From: Vibrio sp. Isolate34
GTDB taxonomy: Bacteria; Pseudomonadota; Gammaproteobacteria; Enterobacterales; Vibrionaceae
Reading direction: 5' to 3'
Length of the DNA stretch: 64,000 nucleotides
NCBI RefSeq assembly: GCF_022397915.1
Contig: NZ_JAKEUO010000001.1
Span: 62,001-126,000 of the forward strand
Positions within the stretch are counted from its first letter, which is position 1. Each line of letters begins with the position of its first letter. Positions 45,047 to 54,656 of the stretch are shown here, piece after piece. The notes under the pieces are model-generated. The model saw only the letters and a list, made by a program, of their open reading frames with translations, ran no database searches and was not told where the DNA came from. The position numbers and the translations under genes were made by a program.

Positions 45047-45364
45047 TCAGTTCTCAAAAAACTGTTCGTACTCAGGTGTCGATAAATTTTCAGCTACGCC
45101 AATTTCACCGACGAAATAGATAGCACTCGCAATTGTGTCTATGGTTGGGTTTGATTCTCGCTCTGGAAAATCGCCAACGACGGGAACAGATTTTGGCGCA
45201 GACACCGAACTGCAAACAAGGCTGTTACATACCCTGTCTTGATGTTCTAAGGAGATAACTTCGGGCACTTCGAACAGCTGCCCCTGTATGTCGTGGCTAG
45301 ACAATTCAGAAGAAGCGTACGATAAGGTTGAGAATAGAGCTGAGAGCACAATCCACTTATTCAT
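45047..45364 (-). CDS. Exported hypothetical protein, 105 aa
   Basis: Start taken as ATG 45364, behind GGAAAGA. Signal peptide MNKWIVLSALFSTLSYAS. The mature part is acidic, with two close cysteines (QDRVCNSLVCSSV) and a Pro-rich segment. Family not recognised. Single gene downstream of the polysaccharide genes, same strand. Confidence 0.6.
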   Translation of the reverse strand: MNKWIVLSALFSTLSYASSELSSHDIQGQLFEVPEVISLEHQDRVCNSLVCSSVSAPKSVPVVGDFPERESNPTIDTIASAIYFVGEIGVAENLSTPEYEQFFEN

Positions 45365-45439
45365 GTATCTTTCCATTGATGGCATTCATTGAATTTATAA
45401 ATACTATCGAATCTTACACATTATGAACAGTGTTTTATT

Positions 45440-46885
45440 TCAATTTGCGTGAGACTGCTTTCCCAGCATGAACTTATCGAGCAAAGCTTGCGGGACAACG
45501 ATCACCGAGTATTTCACAAAGGCCACCAGCGTGATGAGACCAACAGCCGTTCCAAGGATAAAGTCATGGACATCAACCAACACCAATCCCAGAAGTTGGT
45601 CACTCGCTATCGCCACGAGTGCGATGCTGACTGCGGTTACCCACTTGCTGTGTTCATAAGGTAATTGTTCCATCGCTTGGCTTACAACATACAGAAGCAT
45701 GAGTCGCACAACATAAGTTGCACAAAGAACCGCGACAACACCCCACACGCCATAAATAGGCGTCACTGTGAAATAACCAATGGCCGCTAAGACCGCACAT
45801 CCACCTTGAATCCACATTTGAGATTGGCTTGAGTCACCGCTAAAACAACCTAGATTCAAATAATCTCCTGCATTTTTGATAACGCTAATCGCAAGCAGCG
45901 CGACAACAATGGTCCCCGCGTAGTGATAACTGCTCGGTAAAATGAGAGAAATAAACCCGGGTACCGTTAGAATCATCAACGAACCTAAAACAATAGCGAG
46001 GTTCACTCCGACTAACGCCCTATCGGCGCACATCTTGCTGCCACCCGGCTGTTGAAGCATAGCGACACGGTTTGGAAACCACCAAAGCGCGTAAGGCTGT
46101 AACAACAAACCAAGAATCAACGCGAACTTACCGCTAACCGCATAAATCGCGAGTTCTTCGACACCGACGAAGCTTGCCATCACCCAGCGGTCGAGCCCCA
46201 TGGTCATATACATTGATGCCCCGCCAACCAGAACGGGCAGTCCGAATTTTAAGATCTTCGCTGAGTATTTGAAGCAACCAAAAGCTCCCATCTCTTGCCA
46301 TTGATAACGCACTAAGCAAACCATCAGCAACACACTGGATACCGCAGCTGAAATCAACACGCCATCAATACCATATCCGGCCTCTAGCAGAACAAAAGTC
46401 ATGATGGCTTGAACACCGGCTTTCAACACATTGAGCATGCAAAAACGTTTCGCCATCGCGTTCATTCGCATCAGTGTGAGCGGGATAGAAATCGCCCCAT
46501 CGAGCATGGTAGGAATAAGCAGAAGCAGTATCTGGTAAGCCTGGAATTCAACAGGCAACATTAAGATTAACAACGGCATACTGAGAGCAATCAAGGCGCC
46601 CCCAAGCACGCAAACCAACACACTCAATGTGAAGCAGTTCGAGACGAGCTTTCGCTTTTCATCACCTTCGGCGACACCCACATAACGATACATGGCATCG
46701 ACAATACCGAAGCTGAACAATATCGTCCCAATGTCTGCCAGCAAGACGATGGCTTCTAAGGAACCATACTCTGCCAACGTCATATTGTGCGTAATGTACG
46801 GGATCATCACCAATGAGATCCCTTTCATCATCAATATGCCGATGGCGTAATAAGCCGACTGCTTTAATGAACCCATAGTCGTCAC
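45440..46885 (-). CDS. Polysaccharide flippase (Wzx-like, MATE/MVF superfamily)
   Basis: About 14 hydrophobic segments over 481 residues. It starts SLKQSAYYAIGILMMKGISLVMIPYITHNMT, the usual N-terminus of lipid-linked oligosaccharide flippases, and then SIGLE-like LAEYGSLEAIVLLADIG. It lies 7 bp from the GT2 gene on the same strand. Together they suggest export of a cell-surface glycan. Confidence 0.85.
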   Translation of the reverse strand: MTTMGSLKQSAYYAIGILMMKGISLVMIPYITHNMTLAEYGSLEAIVLLADIGTILFSFGIVDAMYRYVGVAEGDEKRKLVSNCFTLSVLVCVLGGALIALSMPLLILMLPVEFQAYQILLLLIPTMLDGAISIPLTLMRMNAMAKRFCMLNVLKAGVQAIMTFVLLEAGYGIDGVLISAAVSSVLLMVCLVRYQWQEMGAFGCFKYSAKILKFGLPVLVGGASMYMTMGLDRWVMASFVGVEELAIYAVSGKFALILGLLLQPYALWWFPNRVAMLQQPGGSKMCADRALVGVNLAIVLGSLMILTVPGFISLILPSSYHYAGTIVVALLAISVIKNAGDYLNLGCFSGDSSQSQMWIQGGCAVLAAIGYFTVTPIYGVWGVVAVLCATYVVRLMLLYVVSQAMEQLPYEHSKWVTAVSIALVAIASDQLLGLVLVDVHDFILGTAVGLITLVAFVKYSVIVVPQALLDKFMLGKQSHAN

Positions 46886-46892
46886 CTATTCC

Positions 46893-47819
46893 TTACCAAG
46901 CTGGCTTTAGGAAACTTTTACAGTCTCCAATTAGGTGTCGCAACGTGCGTTTTTGAGGTGACATGACCAAAGAACGGAAACTATAGGCAATAGCCTGTCT
47001 GTTCTGTTGTAAACCTCGATAATAGTCAGCGTAACCTTCAAGTATTCTCGCCTTGGCAATATTGAAGCTAGACTGTGGTAGGTTCCAACTTTCGCTATCG
47101 TCTTGATAGCGTTGGAGAATGGATTCTATGGACTGCAAGTTCCTAAGTTTGAGATTCTCAGTTTGAGTCACCGAGGTGGCTCTCATCAAGTACCCAACCT
47201 GCACCGAGTTCAACACACCTATCTGATGATTTTCACTCATTCGGAGCCATAACTCCCAATCTTCACCGTACTTGATGTCTGCATTAAAACTATCAGTTTG
47301 AGAAAACACCTCAGCCTTGACCATAACGGTCGAGGTACCAATCACGTTGTTTTCGATGATGAACTCTAAAGGGTTTTCTATATTGATGAACAACTCGTCT
47401 TGGTCTTGAAATTGTGACCAATAACTAAAGCAGTCAACAATGACTTCGTAATCTTCAGTTAGGTGTTCGTAATTGGTAAAGCTCATCGCCAGATCAGGGT
47501 ATCGCTGGTGAAACTCAAGTTGGCGTTCGATTTTTTCTGGGAACCAAAAGTCATCCGCATCTAAAAAAGCGATGTATTCACCGGTCGCTTTCTCAATACC
47601 AAGATTCCTAGCTTGAGGCGCACCAACACCCAAGGTGGATAACTTAATAATGCGCTCGTCGTGTATCGTCGCAAGATAGGTCGATGTCCCATCATTACTG
47701 TTATCATCAATAATAATCAGTTCGACGTCTTGATGAGTCTGTTTAAGCACACTACCGATCGCTTTCGGTAGATAGTCTAAACAGTTGTAGGTAGGAATAA
47801 TGATACTTACTTTAGCCAT
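46893..47819 (-). CDS. Glycosyltransferase family 2
   Basis: GT-A fold: VSIIIPTYNCLDYLPKAIGSVLKQTH at the N-terminus, ELIIIDDNSNDGTSTYL for nucleotide binding, and GEYIAFLDADDFWFPEKIERQ with the DxD metal motif. KYGEDWELWLRMSENHQIG is the acceptor-side ED motif. Adds a sugar to a surface polysaccharide or lipid-linked intermediate. Upstream gene of the pair with the flippase. Confidence 0.92.
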   Translation of the reverse strand: MAKVSIIIPTYNCLDYLPKAIGSVLKQTHQDVELIIIDDNSNDGTSTYLATIHDERIIKLSTLGVGAPQARNLGIEKATGEYIAFLDADDFWFPEKIERQLEFHQRYPDLAMSFTNYEHLTEDYEVIVDCFSYWSQFQDQDELFINIENPLEFIIENNVIGTSTVMVKAEVFSQTDSFNADIKYGEDWELWLRMSENHQIGVLNSVQVGYLMRATSVTQTENLKLRNLQSIESILQRYQDDSESWNLPQSSFNIAKARILEGYADYYRGLQQNRQAIAYSFRSLVMSPQKRTLRHLIGDCKSFLKPAW

Positions 47820-48145
47820 AATGACGCTCTCACAGTTATACGTTATATGACCAACATTGCATGTTCTGTGCCGATCGCTTATCTCTACTGGATTGCTTTT
47901 ATATCAGCGACCTACAAGCCTATTCGCAAAATGACGACGAGACGTAAACAACGGAGAAACTCAAAATTCCAATTTGATTTCCATTTTGAGAAAACCAGCT
48001 CTATTTGAGCGATCACCGCAGGAAAATCATCCCTATCCCCTCTAAAACGCCCTTTAAAACCCCATTCAATCTTGGTTCGTATTTTGCTTTATTGGTTATT
48101 ACCTTGGCTTGATAGCTGTAATCACATGGATTTGAGGAGTAAGGA
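47820..48145. other. 326-bp divergent spacer between the two glycosyltransferase genes
   Basis: Holds the promoters for the GT2-flippase pair and the GT4 gene. No open frame or strong hairpin was seen. Confidence 0.5.
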
Positions 48146-49291
48146 ATGAAGAAAGTAGCATTTGTGGCGCCAACCTACCCAGTACTCAGTGAGACATTCA
48201 TTCAAACAGAAGTCGAGTCTGTGAAAGCTTGTGGGCATGATGTTTGTGTAATGACGTTCAAAATTGAAAACAGTGAAAAGCAGTTCGACTACGACATTGT
48301 CGAAATAGGTAAAAATGTTCGGATGGGTAAAATCCCCAGCATTAACTGGTTAGGGTTCATCATGGCTGTTTCATTTGTCTCTAAGCAAAATAGCATGCCC
48401 AAAAGGTCGCTTTTCGTTTATGGCTTTAAACTGGCTCTGCAACTGGCAGAAAAAGACATCGATCATGTTCATGCACACTTCTGCCAACACACAACCGCGC
48501 ATGCCATTGTTGCCGCGAAACTTCTCAACATTACTTGCTCGTTTGTCGCCCACGGACACGATGTGTACGAGTTTGCTTATGATATTGAACACAAGATCTC
48601 ATCGAGCGATTTCGTGGTAGCGGTCTGTAAAGACATGCTCACCGATTTCAATAACATGGCAAAAGGCAACATCAAACTGCTGCATTGTGGTGTGAACACC
48701 AACCAATTTAAGCTACAACCCAAAACGGATACCAAGCTTCTGCGCCTTGTGTTCCTTGGTCGACTCGTCGAGCAAAAAGGCATTCATTACTTGATAGATG
48801 CGTTGGCACCGATTGCTCAACCTCTGAATATCCACTTGGACATCGTTGGGACTGGGGATATGGAGCAGCAATTGAAAACCCAAGTAGATCAACACGGACT
48901 CACTCAACATGTCACCTTTCTTGGCGCACAACCTCACGAATGGGTAAAAGAGAATCTACCCAATTACGATAGCCTGATCGCTCCATTCTGCTTTTCAGAA
49001 ACAGGCTGCGTCGACACAGGGCCACTCGTGTTAAAAGAAGCGATGGCTGTTGGTACGCCCGTAATCACCACCAACATTATGGGGTGTAAGGAGATCGTCA
49101 CGCCAGAGACCGGATTTTTGGTCAATGAGAAAAGTGTTGAGGAATTAAGAGAAACCATTGAGCGTTTTGCACAGCTCAGCAGCAATGACAAAACAGAAAT
49201 GGGGATGAAGGCAAGAACAAGAGTCGAGCAGAACTTCAATTCATTTAAGCAAGCACAGCAGCTATCTCACTGGATAGAAAACCCAGCTTAA
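48146..49291 (+). CDS. Glycosyltransferase family 4 (GT-B)
   Basis: Typical GT4: the N-terminal domain opens KVAFVAPTYPVLSETFIQTEV, as in colanic-acid-type transferases. HVHAHFCQHTTAHA and FVAHGHDVY follow. The C-terminal domain opens RLVFLGRLVEQKGIHYLIDAL, and the nucleotide-sugar site is FCFSETGCVDTGPLVLKEAMAVGTPVIT with the EX7E motif. Likely part of the same surface glycan pathway as the divergent pair. Confidence 0.92.
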   Translation: MKKVAFVAPTYPVLSETFIQTEVESVKACGHDVCVMTFKIENSEKQFDYDIVEIGKNVRMGKIPSINWLGFIMAVSFVSKQNSMPKRSLFVYGFKLALQLAEKDIDHVHAHFCQHTTAHAIVAAKLLNITCSFVAHGHDVYEFAYDIEHKISSSDFVVAVCKDMLTDFNNMAKGNIKLLHCGVNTNQFKLQPKTDTKLLRLVFLGRLVEQKGIHYLIDALAPIAQPLNIHLDIVGTGDMEQQLKTQVDQHGLTQHVTFLGAQPHEWVKENLPNYDSLIAPFCFSETGCVDTGPLVLKEAMAVGTPVITTNIMGCKEIVTPETGFLVNEKSVEELRETIERFAQLSSNDKTEMGMKARTRVEQNFNSFKQAQQLSHWIENPA

Positions 49292-49405
49292 CGCCATAAG
49301 CAGTAAGCAATAAGAAATGAGCGTTATAAAATGAGGTAAGAACAAAGCGCTACATTGTTGCACACTGTAACGCTAAGATTGTGATGCCTTAACTATCGAG
49401 CCTTC

Positions 49406-50188
49406 TTATCCGGCGCGCAAAGCTAAGATTTCAGTAAGATCGTTAGTCTCTGAATATCGACTCAGATTTTGCTCTTTAGAAGAAATCGCCACAATAGACA
49501 TGCGGTCGGCCAGCTCGTTGCCTTCAATACCTACGTGTCCATTAACGTGGTGGATGGTAATTTGAGATGCGAGTTCTTGGTAAAGCGCATAAGCAGGCTT
49601 GATGATATCAAGGTTTTTGATCTCGCCACCCGACTTCGTCCAACCCTTTTTCTCCCAACCTGATGCCCACTTAGTAATGCAGTCTATCGAGTATTTCGAG
49701 TCACAATAAATCGCTACAGACAAACCGGCTTGGAGCTTTTCTTGCGCAAGAATGAAGGCTTGCTTTAAACCTTGCAGCTCAGCGGTATTATTCGTGCCCA
49801 TCGGTTGATACAAGCCATACCACAACTCGGTTAGCTCATTATTCAAGTAGACCGCTAACCCCGTTCCCGCTTCACCAGGATTGGGCTCACAGGCCCCATC
49901 GGTAAAGATCTTGATGTCAAAAGGCATATCCGTAATTTGCTGCTGAGAAAGAGGCGGTACCTTCGCTTTAGTGGCTGTACGTGGCTTCGAAAATGCAGGC
50001 TTAACTCCTGAACTCGACTGAGATGCAGAAGACGCTTTACCACCGAAAGCAGACTCTGCTTCACCTAGTGTTGGAAACGATTTATATCTCGCGCCTGCAA
50101 AACCATCGACTTGCGTTTTACACTCGTTCCAAGTGGTAAAAATACCCGGTGTGCGACCTTTCCAAACCACATAATATTTCTTAGCCAA
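49406..50188 (-). CDS. Ribonuclease H with N-terminal viroplasmin (RNA:DNA-hybrid binding) domain
   Basis: The N-terminal about 45 residues (KYYVVWKGRTPGIFTTWNEC to YKSFPTLGEAESAF) form the hybrid-binding domain typical of eukaryote-type RNase H1. The catalytic domain has the acid set in FTDGACEPNPGEAG, NNTAELQGLKQAF, YCDSKYSIDCI and VGIEGNELADRMS. The linker is Ser/Lys-rich. At 260 aa it is a complete two-domain enzyme that removes RNA from RNA:DNA hybrids. Confidence 0.93.
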   Translation of the reverse strand: MAKKYYVVWKGRTPGIFTTWNECKTQVDGFAGARYKSFPTLGEAESAFGGKASSASQSSSGVKPAFSKPRTATKAKVPPLSQQQITDMPFDIKIFTDGACEPNPGEAGTGLAVYLNNELTELWYGLYQPMGTNNTAELQGLKQAFILAQEKLQAGLSVAIYCDSKYSIDCITKWASGWEKKGWTKSGGEIKNLDIIKPAYALYQELASQITIHHVNGHVGIEGNELADRMSIVAISSKEQNLSRYSETNDLTEILALRAG

Positions 50189-50269
50189 ATTAACTCCTTA
50201 CCAAAACCTAAATACACAAAAGGTGAATCAATACATTAGAAGTCACCACGCCATGCGTTGCAAGGTCAA

Positions 50270-50599
50270 TCAATTAAAAAGATATTCAACCGCGACAAGG
50301 TTGTAGAACAAGAACACCGCCATGCTGACGCCTATCGTTAACAGCACATTACCCGTCTTCCATATCAACAGGCCTGTCACCACCGCGCCAATCAAGTATG
50401 GGTTCTCTAGGCTTGGCCAAAATGTTTGTTCTGGTGCAAACACAATCGGCCCCCAAATCGCAGTCAGAACCGCAGGGCTTGAGTAACGTAGCAAGCGTCG
50501 CGCTGTTTGATTTAAGCGAAGCGGGATTGCAGGTTCTAAGAACAGATACCGACTAAAGAACACAATCGCCGTCATGAGTAATATCGTTAGCCAAATCAT
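50270..50599 (-). CDS. azlD: AzlD-family branched-chain amino-acid exporter subunit
   Basis: Three to four hydrophobic helices in 109 residues. FFSRYLFLEPAIPLRLNQTARRLLRYSSPAVL is the family pattern. It starts 2 bp after azlC stops, the conserved two-gene arrangement. Confidence 0.9.
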   Translation of the reverse strand: MIWLTILLMTAIVFFSRYLFLEPAIPLRLNQTARRLLRYSSPAVLTAIWGPIVFAPEQTFWPSLENPYLIGAVVTGLLIWKTGNVLLTIGVSMAVFLFYNLVAVEYLFN

Positions 50600-50601
50600 C
50601 T

Positions 50602-51330
50602 CTATTTCCCCTCCGTGATTGGTTTATTGCCATTGTTTCGCTCTTGAAATGAATCGCTGAAAAAGCCTGCTAACATGCCAGCAATCGCTGCAATCATTAG
50701 CCCACCTTCAACATTGTTCACCGACATAGCAACCGATGTAACCAGAGAAACCACCACACATACAACTACAGGCAATGTTCTGATTAATGGAAAAACCAAC
50801 GCGATAAAGGTCGCGGCTACCGCGAAGTCGAGACCGATTTCATTGAGTGACGGAATTTGGCTTCCTGCGACTATGCCAACGAAACTCGCGATATTCCAAA
50901 CCAGATAAAAACCACCGCCAACACCCGCTGCGTACCAACGATTAAACTCTTGTTGAGATTGCCCGCTACATATCGCAAACAGTTCGTCGGTGAGCCAAAA
51001 GCCGAGTAATAGACGCCAGCGAGCCGGAAGATGACTGATTTTGTCGCGCATCGATACGCTGTATAAAAAATGCCTTGAGGTGATGAACAACGTGGTCAGC
51101 AACATAGTGCCAAGGCCAATACCCGCTTTGAACATGCCCGCGGCGACCAGTTGCGCTGAGCCTGCGAACAGAATCGCTGACATCGCTTGTGCTTGCAGTT
51201 GATTCAATCCGGCGTCTATCGCGTATGAGCCCGCAAGAATTCCCCATGGGATCACAGCGATACTCAGCGGCATTCCAGCTAAAACGCCCTTCCATAACTG
51301 AGTGCGCCTATCCACCTTTTGATTATCCAT
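50602..51330 (-). CDS. azlC: AzlC-family branched-chain amino-acid exporter subunit
   Basis: Start taken as ATG 51330 behind GAGAGAAAAG, in preference to a GTG seven codons upstream. The family pattern is WKGVLAGMPLSIAVIPWGILAGSYA, FAGSAQLVAAGMFKAG and TSRHFLYSVSMRD, with about six helices. AzlCD exports branched-chain amino acids or analogues. An AraC-type regulator usually found upstream is broken here. Confidence 0.9.
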   Translation of the reverse strand: MDNQKVDRRTQLWKGVLAGMPLSIAVIPWGILAGSYAIDAGLNQLQAQAMSAILFAGSAQLVAAGMFKAGIGLGTMLLTTLFITSRHFLYSVSMRDKISHLPARWRLLLGFWLTDELFAICSGQSQQEFNRWYAAGVGGGFYLVWNIASFVGIVAGSQIPSLNEIGLDFAVAATFIALVFPLIRTLPVVVCVVVSLVTSVAMSVNNVEGGLMIAAIAGMLAGFFSDSFQERNNGNKPITEGK

Positions 51331-51420
51331 ATTATTCTTTTCTCTCTTCACATTGGCTATTCAATGTAAAAACACCTGAGTGGGTTCGATTGTACAAACT
51401 TGCTCGATTTCGCGATCGAA

Positions 51421-51590
51421 TTAACGTGTCTGATTTAGAGCATTTTGATGTATTGCCCCGGCGTTTAGCTCTCGTGGCTATGAGGTGAGAAGTTCTGCTT
51501 TTCGTATTCAGCATTGAGAATTTCAAGGCCACCGAGTTCTTCTGTGATCTTATATTCGGCCTTTTCTTTAGAACGTTTCTTGTTCTCCAT
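51421..51590 (-). pseudogene. AraC-type regulator remnant upstream of azlC
   Basis: ATG 51590 opens 41 codons (MENKKRSKEKAEYKITEEL, then GGLEILNAEYEKQNFSPHSHE) resembling the N-terminal cupin start of AraC regulators that sit upstream of azlCD. The frame then hits TAA at 51467. In the next frame a short tail (LNAGAIHQNALNQTR, stop at 51421) could be the far C-terminus. This fits a large internal deletion joined out of frame. An overlapping 87-residue frame is not convincing. Confidence 0.5.
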
Positions 51591-51595
51591 AGCAA

Positions 51596-51834
51596 TTCCC
51601 AAGCCTGTTAATTATCGAGCGACTTATCAGTCTACTCTATAGGCTCTTTCAGCTTTTGTACAAAATTGCGCACTTGGCGGTTAATGCGCTTTTTGACCAA
51701 GGAATTAAACGGCTCAATAACGTTTTCTAATTGCGAGCAAGATCGTGCTCTTTAAGCAGTTGGCGAAGAATTGACAAATCAGTGACTTAATCATGCTCAT
51801 AATCCCCGCCAACTATTGGTAACTGTTCAGAGAT
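51596..51834. other. Spacer with traces of a decayed minus-strand reading frame
   Basis: Two minus-strand stretches in different frames read protein-like (LSILRQLLKEHDLARN and IEPFNSLVKKRINRQVRNF). They are separated by a frameshift near an A4 run. They may be a transposase or other gene remnant; not identified. This is the junction between core-like azlCD and the accessory region. Confidence 0.3.
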
Positions 51835-52176
51835 ATGATGAAGAAAGCCTTAGCATTGATCTTTTTCTTGAGCCTTACAGGCTGCACGCACAATCAATCC
51901 AAAGCACTAAGCATGAACTCCTCGTCGGTTAATACATACCCACAATCGATGTCGAACCTGCAACTGTGCGATACCTTGTATTACGGGCGCTCGAGCAACC
52001 AAACATTGGCGGCCATTGGCAGTGAGTTTAATCGAAGAGGATTGTCGAAGAGTTGGTGTGATACCGAAACCAACAAGCTTTATCTAACAAAGACAATTGA
52101 TTGGGTAGCTGAACAAGTCGAAGACAAGGAAGATTCAGAGGAAGAAGCGTCTGCAGTTGTGCTGCCTGCGAATTAA
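51835..52176 (+). CDS. Small hypothetical lipoprotein, 112-113 aa
   Basis: Two ATGs in tandem open a lipoprotein signal (MKKALALIFFLSLTGCTHNQ). The mature part has two cysteines (LQLCDTLYYG, SKSWCDTETN) and an acidic C-terminus. Family not identified. It lies just left of long repeat copy A. Confidence 0.65.
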   Translation: MMKKALALIFFLSLTGCTHNQSKALSMNSSSVNTYPQSMSNLQLCDTLYYGRSSNQTLAAIGSEFNRRGLSKSWCDTETNKLYLTKTIDWVAEQVEDKEDSEEEASAVVLPAN

Positions 52177-52622
52177 AAAACTCAAACTTGTTGGACGAGG
52201 TAATTAGACTGCTGCAGATAACAAAAAGCCAATCGTTGAGAGCTGATCGTTTAAATGATGCTCGCAACCAAAGCTCGCATAACATTGCATCGAAAGCCTA
52301 CATATTTGCAGAGCTGCTAAAATTCAACGTAGTAAAATCACCACACTCCAGTCAGTCCTTCTAAAGACAGAATCGCTTGGTGAGCACAAACCACCACAAG
52401 TCTGCGTAACAAACTTTTGGACATAACCTTGTTACGAATCCGTGGTGATTATGAGATCTTGGATAATTACTGCTAAGGCAAATTATTCAAAACACCTGCG
52501 AACTAGTGACTAGTATTACTACATCCAATACAAATGAATCCAAGGGACGCTTACGTATATTTTACGTAAAATCTAACAGGTATTTTTTATTTAGGCTTGG
52601 TCTCCATTTTATAATAATGAAC
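52177..52622. other. 446-bp gene-free stretch holding repeat copy A
   Basis: The left half is repeat copy A (52213-52423). The remainder (52424-52622) is AT-rich, with no open frame or identifiable site apart from the end of the convergent lipoprotein gene. Confidence 0.55.
52213..52423 (-). repeat. Long repeat copy A with TnsB-like 20-bp direct repeats; possible Tn7-like transposon end
   Basis: About 210 bp related to 54657-54900. Three 20-bp direct repeats are visible: TCGCAACCAAAGCTCGCATA (52262), TTGCATCGAAAGCCTACATA (52285) and AACCACCACAAGTCTGCGTA (52389). The segment ends TTTTGGACA at 52423, so on the minus strand it starts TGTCCAAAAG with repeats running inward. Tn7-like ends begin TGT and carry direct TnsB sites. 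If it is an end, the element body lies to the left. Confidence 0.5.
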
Positions 52623-53264
52623 CTAATTAAGTGCAACAATACCAGATGTACCCACTTTCCACTTATATTTTGAAGAATCCTTGTATGTCGTCGTTGCACT
52701 TCCTGAGGTCAAAATGTTGCGATTTTTGTCAAAAATAAAACTGCTATCTGTTTTAACTTTAAATGTTAGCCCTTGATCTCCGTATAAATCTTGACTATCG
52801 GTATAACGAGCATGAGTTGTGACCGTATAAGGTGATGATGAACCACTAATTTGGATTGAATAGGTACCGTCGAGTAAATTGACCGATATAAGCTCTGAGT
52901 CCGAGTTAGCGTCTTTAAGAAAGATTTGCTCACTAGGATTGGTGTTTTTAGCTGAGACCGTTAATTTTTCACCACTTTTGGCTACCGTTACCTTGGTTGT
53001 AGTTTCTAAAATGTAGTCTGACTTACCATCCGGCATATATCTATGACCAGAGATTGTACATTCCATACTCGTTACACACCCATTTTCAAAAATCGCATCA
53101 ACAATGGCTGCAGTGCTATCAGCAACGTATTGGGCATATATCTCTTTTTCCACAGATGAATTGAAGCTTTTACCGAAATAATCGGTCACAGCGTTATCAG
53201 CATCTTCATTGCCACAACCAGTTAGTAATATCGAAATAGTAGCGACACATAGTATAGTTTTCAT
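52623..53264 (-). CDS. Hypothetical lipoprotein, 213 aa
   Basis: Lipobox in ISILLTGCGNEDAD. The mature domain is Ser/Thr/Asp-rich with one likely disulfide (NGCVTSMECTISG) and beta-rich repeats; it ends KYKWKVGTSGIVALN. Family unknown. It lies between repeat copies A and B. Confidence 0.65.
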   Translation of the reverse strand: MKTILCVATISILLTGCGNEDADNAVTDYFGKSFNSSVEKEIYAQYVADSTAAIVDAIFENGCVTSMECTISGHRYMPDGKSDYILETTTKVTVAKSGEKLTVSAKNTNPSEQIFLKDANSDSELISVNLLDGTYSIQISGSSSPYTVTTHARYTDSQDLYGDQGLTFKVKTDSSFIFDKNRNILTSGSATTTYKDSSKYKWKVGTSGIVALN

Positions 53265-53439
53265 TAATTCTCCCTTCCCACCTTGGGATGTTTGGGTTCA
53301 ATGTATTGGTTAGGAAACAAAAAATTTGTTTCTTTTAGGGCAATACGCCTGAGGTTTCCTTAAAGATCATTAATTAGCCGTAAATGATTATTTTCAGTAT
53401 CATATTAAGAATATTATTTATGCCTTGATTTAATTTACT

Positions 53440-53817
53440 TTATTTTTCTAACAATGAAGCTACTTTGGAAAATGATGATTTATATTGAGGAAATCGTTCT
53501 ATTCCAAATTTAACGAACTGCTCTTGAGTTATCATTCCATCCCAAAGTAAGAAAGCACGTGCTGTAAACCACTCTTGCTCTTCAGGAGTATCAATCGGTA
53601 TACGTTGATATCCACTATCACTAGAGATAACGTCAACAACATGTTTGATTGATTGAGTAAAATTGGCTTGTTTCTGTGGATCCTCTAGATCTGCGAGGGC
53701 CTGTTCCATGTTCTGCACGCCAGTTACACTGGTTAAACTGTTTGAGGCAGGTAAGGAAGAACACGCTTGTAACGTCAAGAGTAATATAAATGCTATAGTT
53801 TTGTAAAATTTAACCAT
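53440..53817 (-). CDS. Hypothetical lipoprotein, 125 aa
   Basis: Signal MVKFYKTIAFILLLTLQAC with lipobox LQAC. The rest is predominantly helical (NMEQALADLEDPQKQANF; PEEQEWFTARAFLLWDGM; QFVKFGIERFPQYK). No family recognised. Confidence 0.65.
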   Translation of the reverse strand: MVKFYKTIAFILLLTLQACSSLPASNSLTSVTGVQNMEQALADLEDPQKQANFTQSIKHVVDVISSDSGYQRIPIDTPEEQEWFTARAFLLWDGMITQEQFVKFGIERFPQYKSSFSKVASLLEK

Positions 53818-54656
53818 GAATAAATGTCTCTAGATAAGTTGGAGTTGTAAGTTAAAAGACCTACAAGCTTAAAATTGAGTTTTTACAATAATTGAAATTT
53901 AGTTAGCAATCTTTGTTCGCTCAACTTAGGAATAAATATAATCAAATAATTAAATAAAAAACACCGTTCAATTGTTATTATTAATGCAAACAAAATTCCC
54001 AAAAATATGAGCATACCGATTCTTTCCATGAATAGCTAGGCTGTATGATTCGTGTGGTAACACAGATGCTCTGGGTGAACAGTTGCCATAATACTACCTA
54101 ATCACGGAGGCTGATTTATCAACTCAATCGGATGAGTTTGAGTAAGGTAAACTCAGGTTAACAGGATATAAATGAGTAAAAGATCTAACGTATAAAGGGG
54201 CATTTTTGATTCAGAATGATTTGTGCAGCAGCCTGTTGCACAAATAAATCTCATGATGGTTTCATGCGTTCTAAACACGTCTTGGGGCATTTCTTTGTTA
54301 AGGCTTTTCTAATCTAGCAATATTTGAATTACTTCTTATGTGACTCTTGCAGGCAATAAAACTTAGATTATCTAAAGATTGAAAAGAAATGTGTAAGTGC
54401 AAAAAAGCAACCCAATCCCACTGAGGCTCAAAGCTGTCAAAAGGTTGGGAGGTTAACTTTTTATGTTTAAGTTAGATGTGAGGTGAAAGCAGAAATCGAA
54501 CGCCAAAATGGAGAAAATGCGAACAACAGCATCATTCTGTAAGCTCATGAACTTACAGATACTATGTCCGTGAGATGATTTCTTGGTTTGGTCGTACGTA
54601 GCATAAGCACTTTTGTTGTAAGCCTAAAATACAAATAGACTATGAGAGCTTTATAG
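53818..54656. other. 839-bp non-coding stretch
   Basis: No supported gene. Around 54217-54300 the sequence TGCAGCAGCCTGTTGCACAA and what follows resembles the end of an IS5-type insertion sequence, without a readable transposase. The rest is AT-rich with scattered stops in all frames. Confidence 0.4.

Noticed and set aside
51332-51595. 87-residue minus-strand frame upstream of azlC
   Set aside because: Very rich in Arg, Lys, Ser and Thr without a recognisable domain; it overlaps the more convincing AraC remnant in another frame.
51606-51700. TGTTAATTATCG at 51606 as the CRISPR-side CAST end
   Set aside because: Only one weak TnsB-like match follows, and the same stretch reads as a decayed gene on the minus strand.
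54217-54330. Intact IS5-type element
   Set aside because: Only a short end-like sequence is recognisable; no transposase frame or second end could be found.
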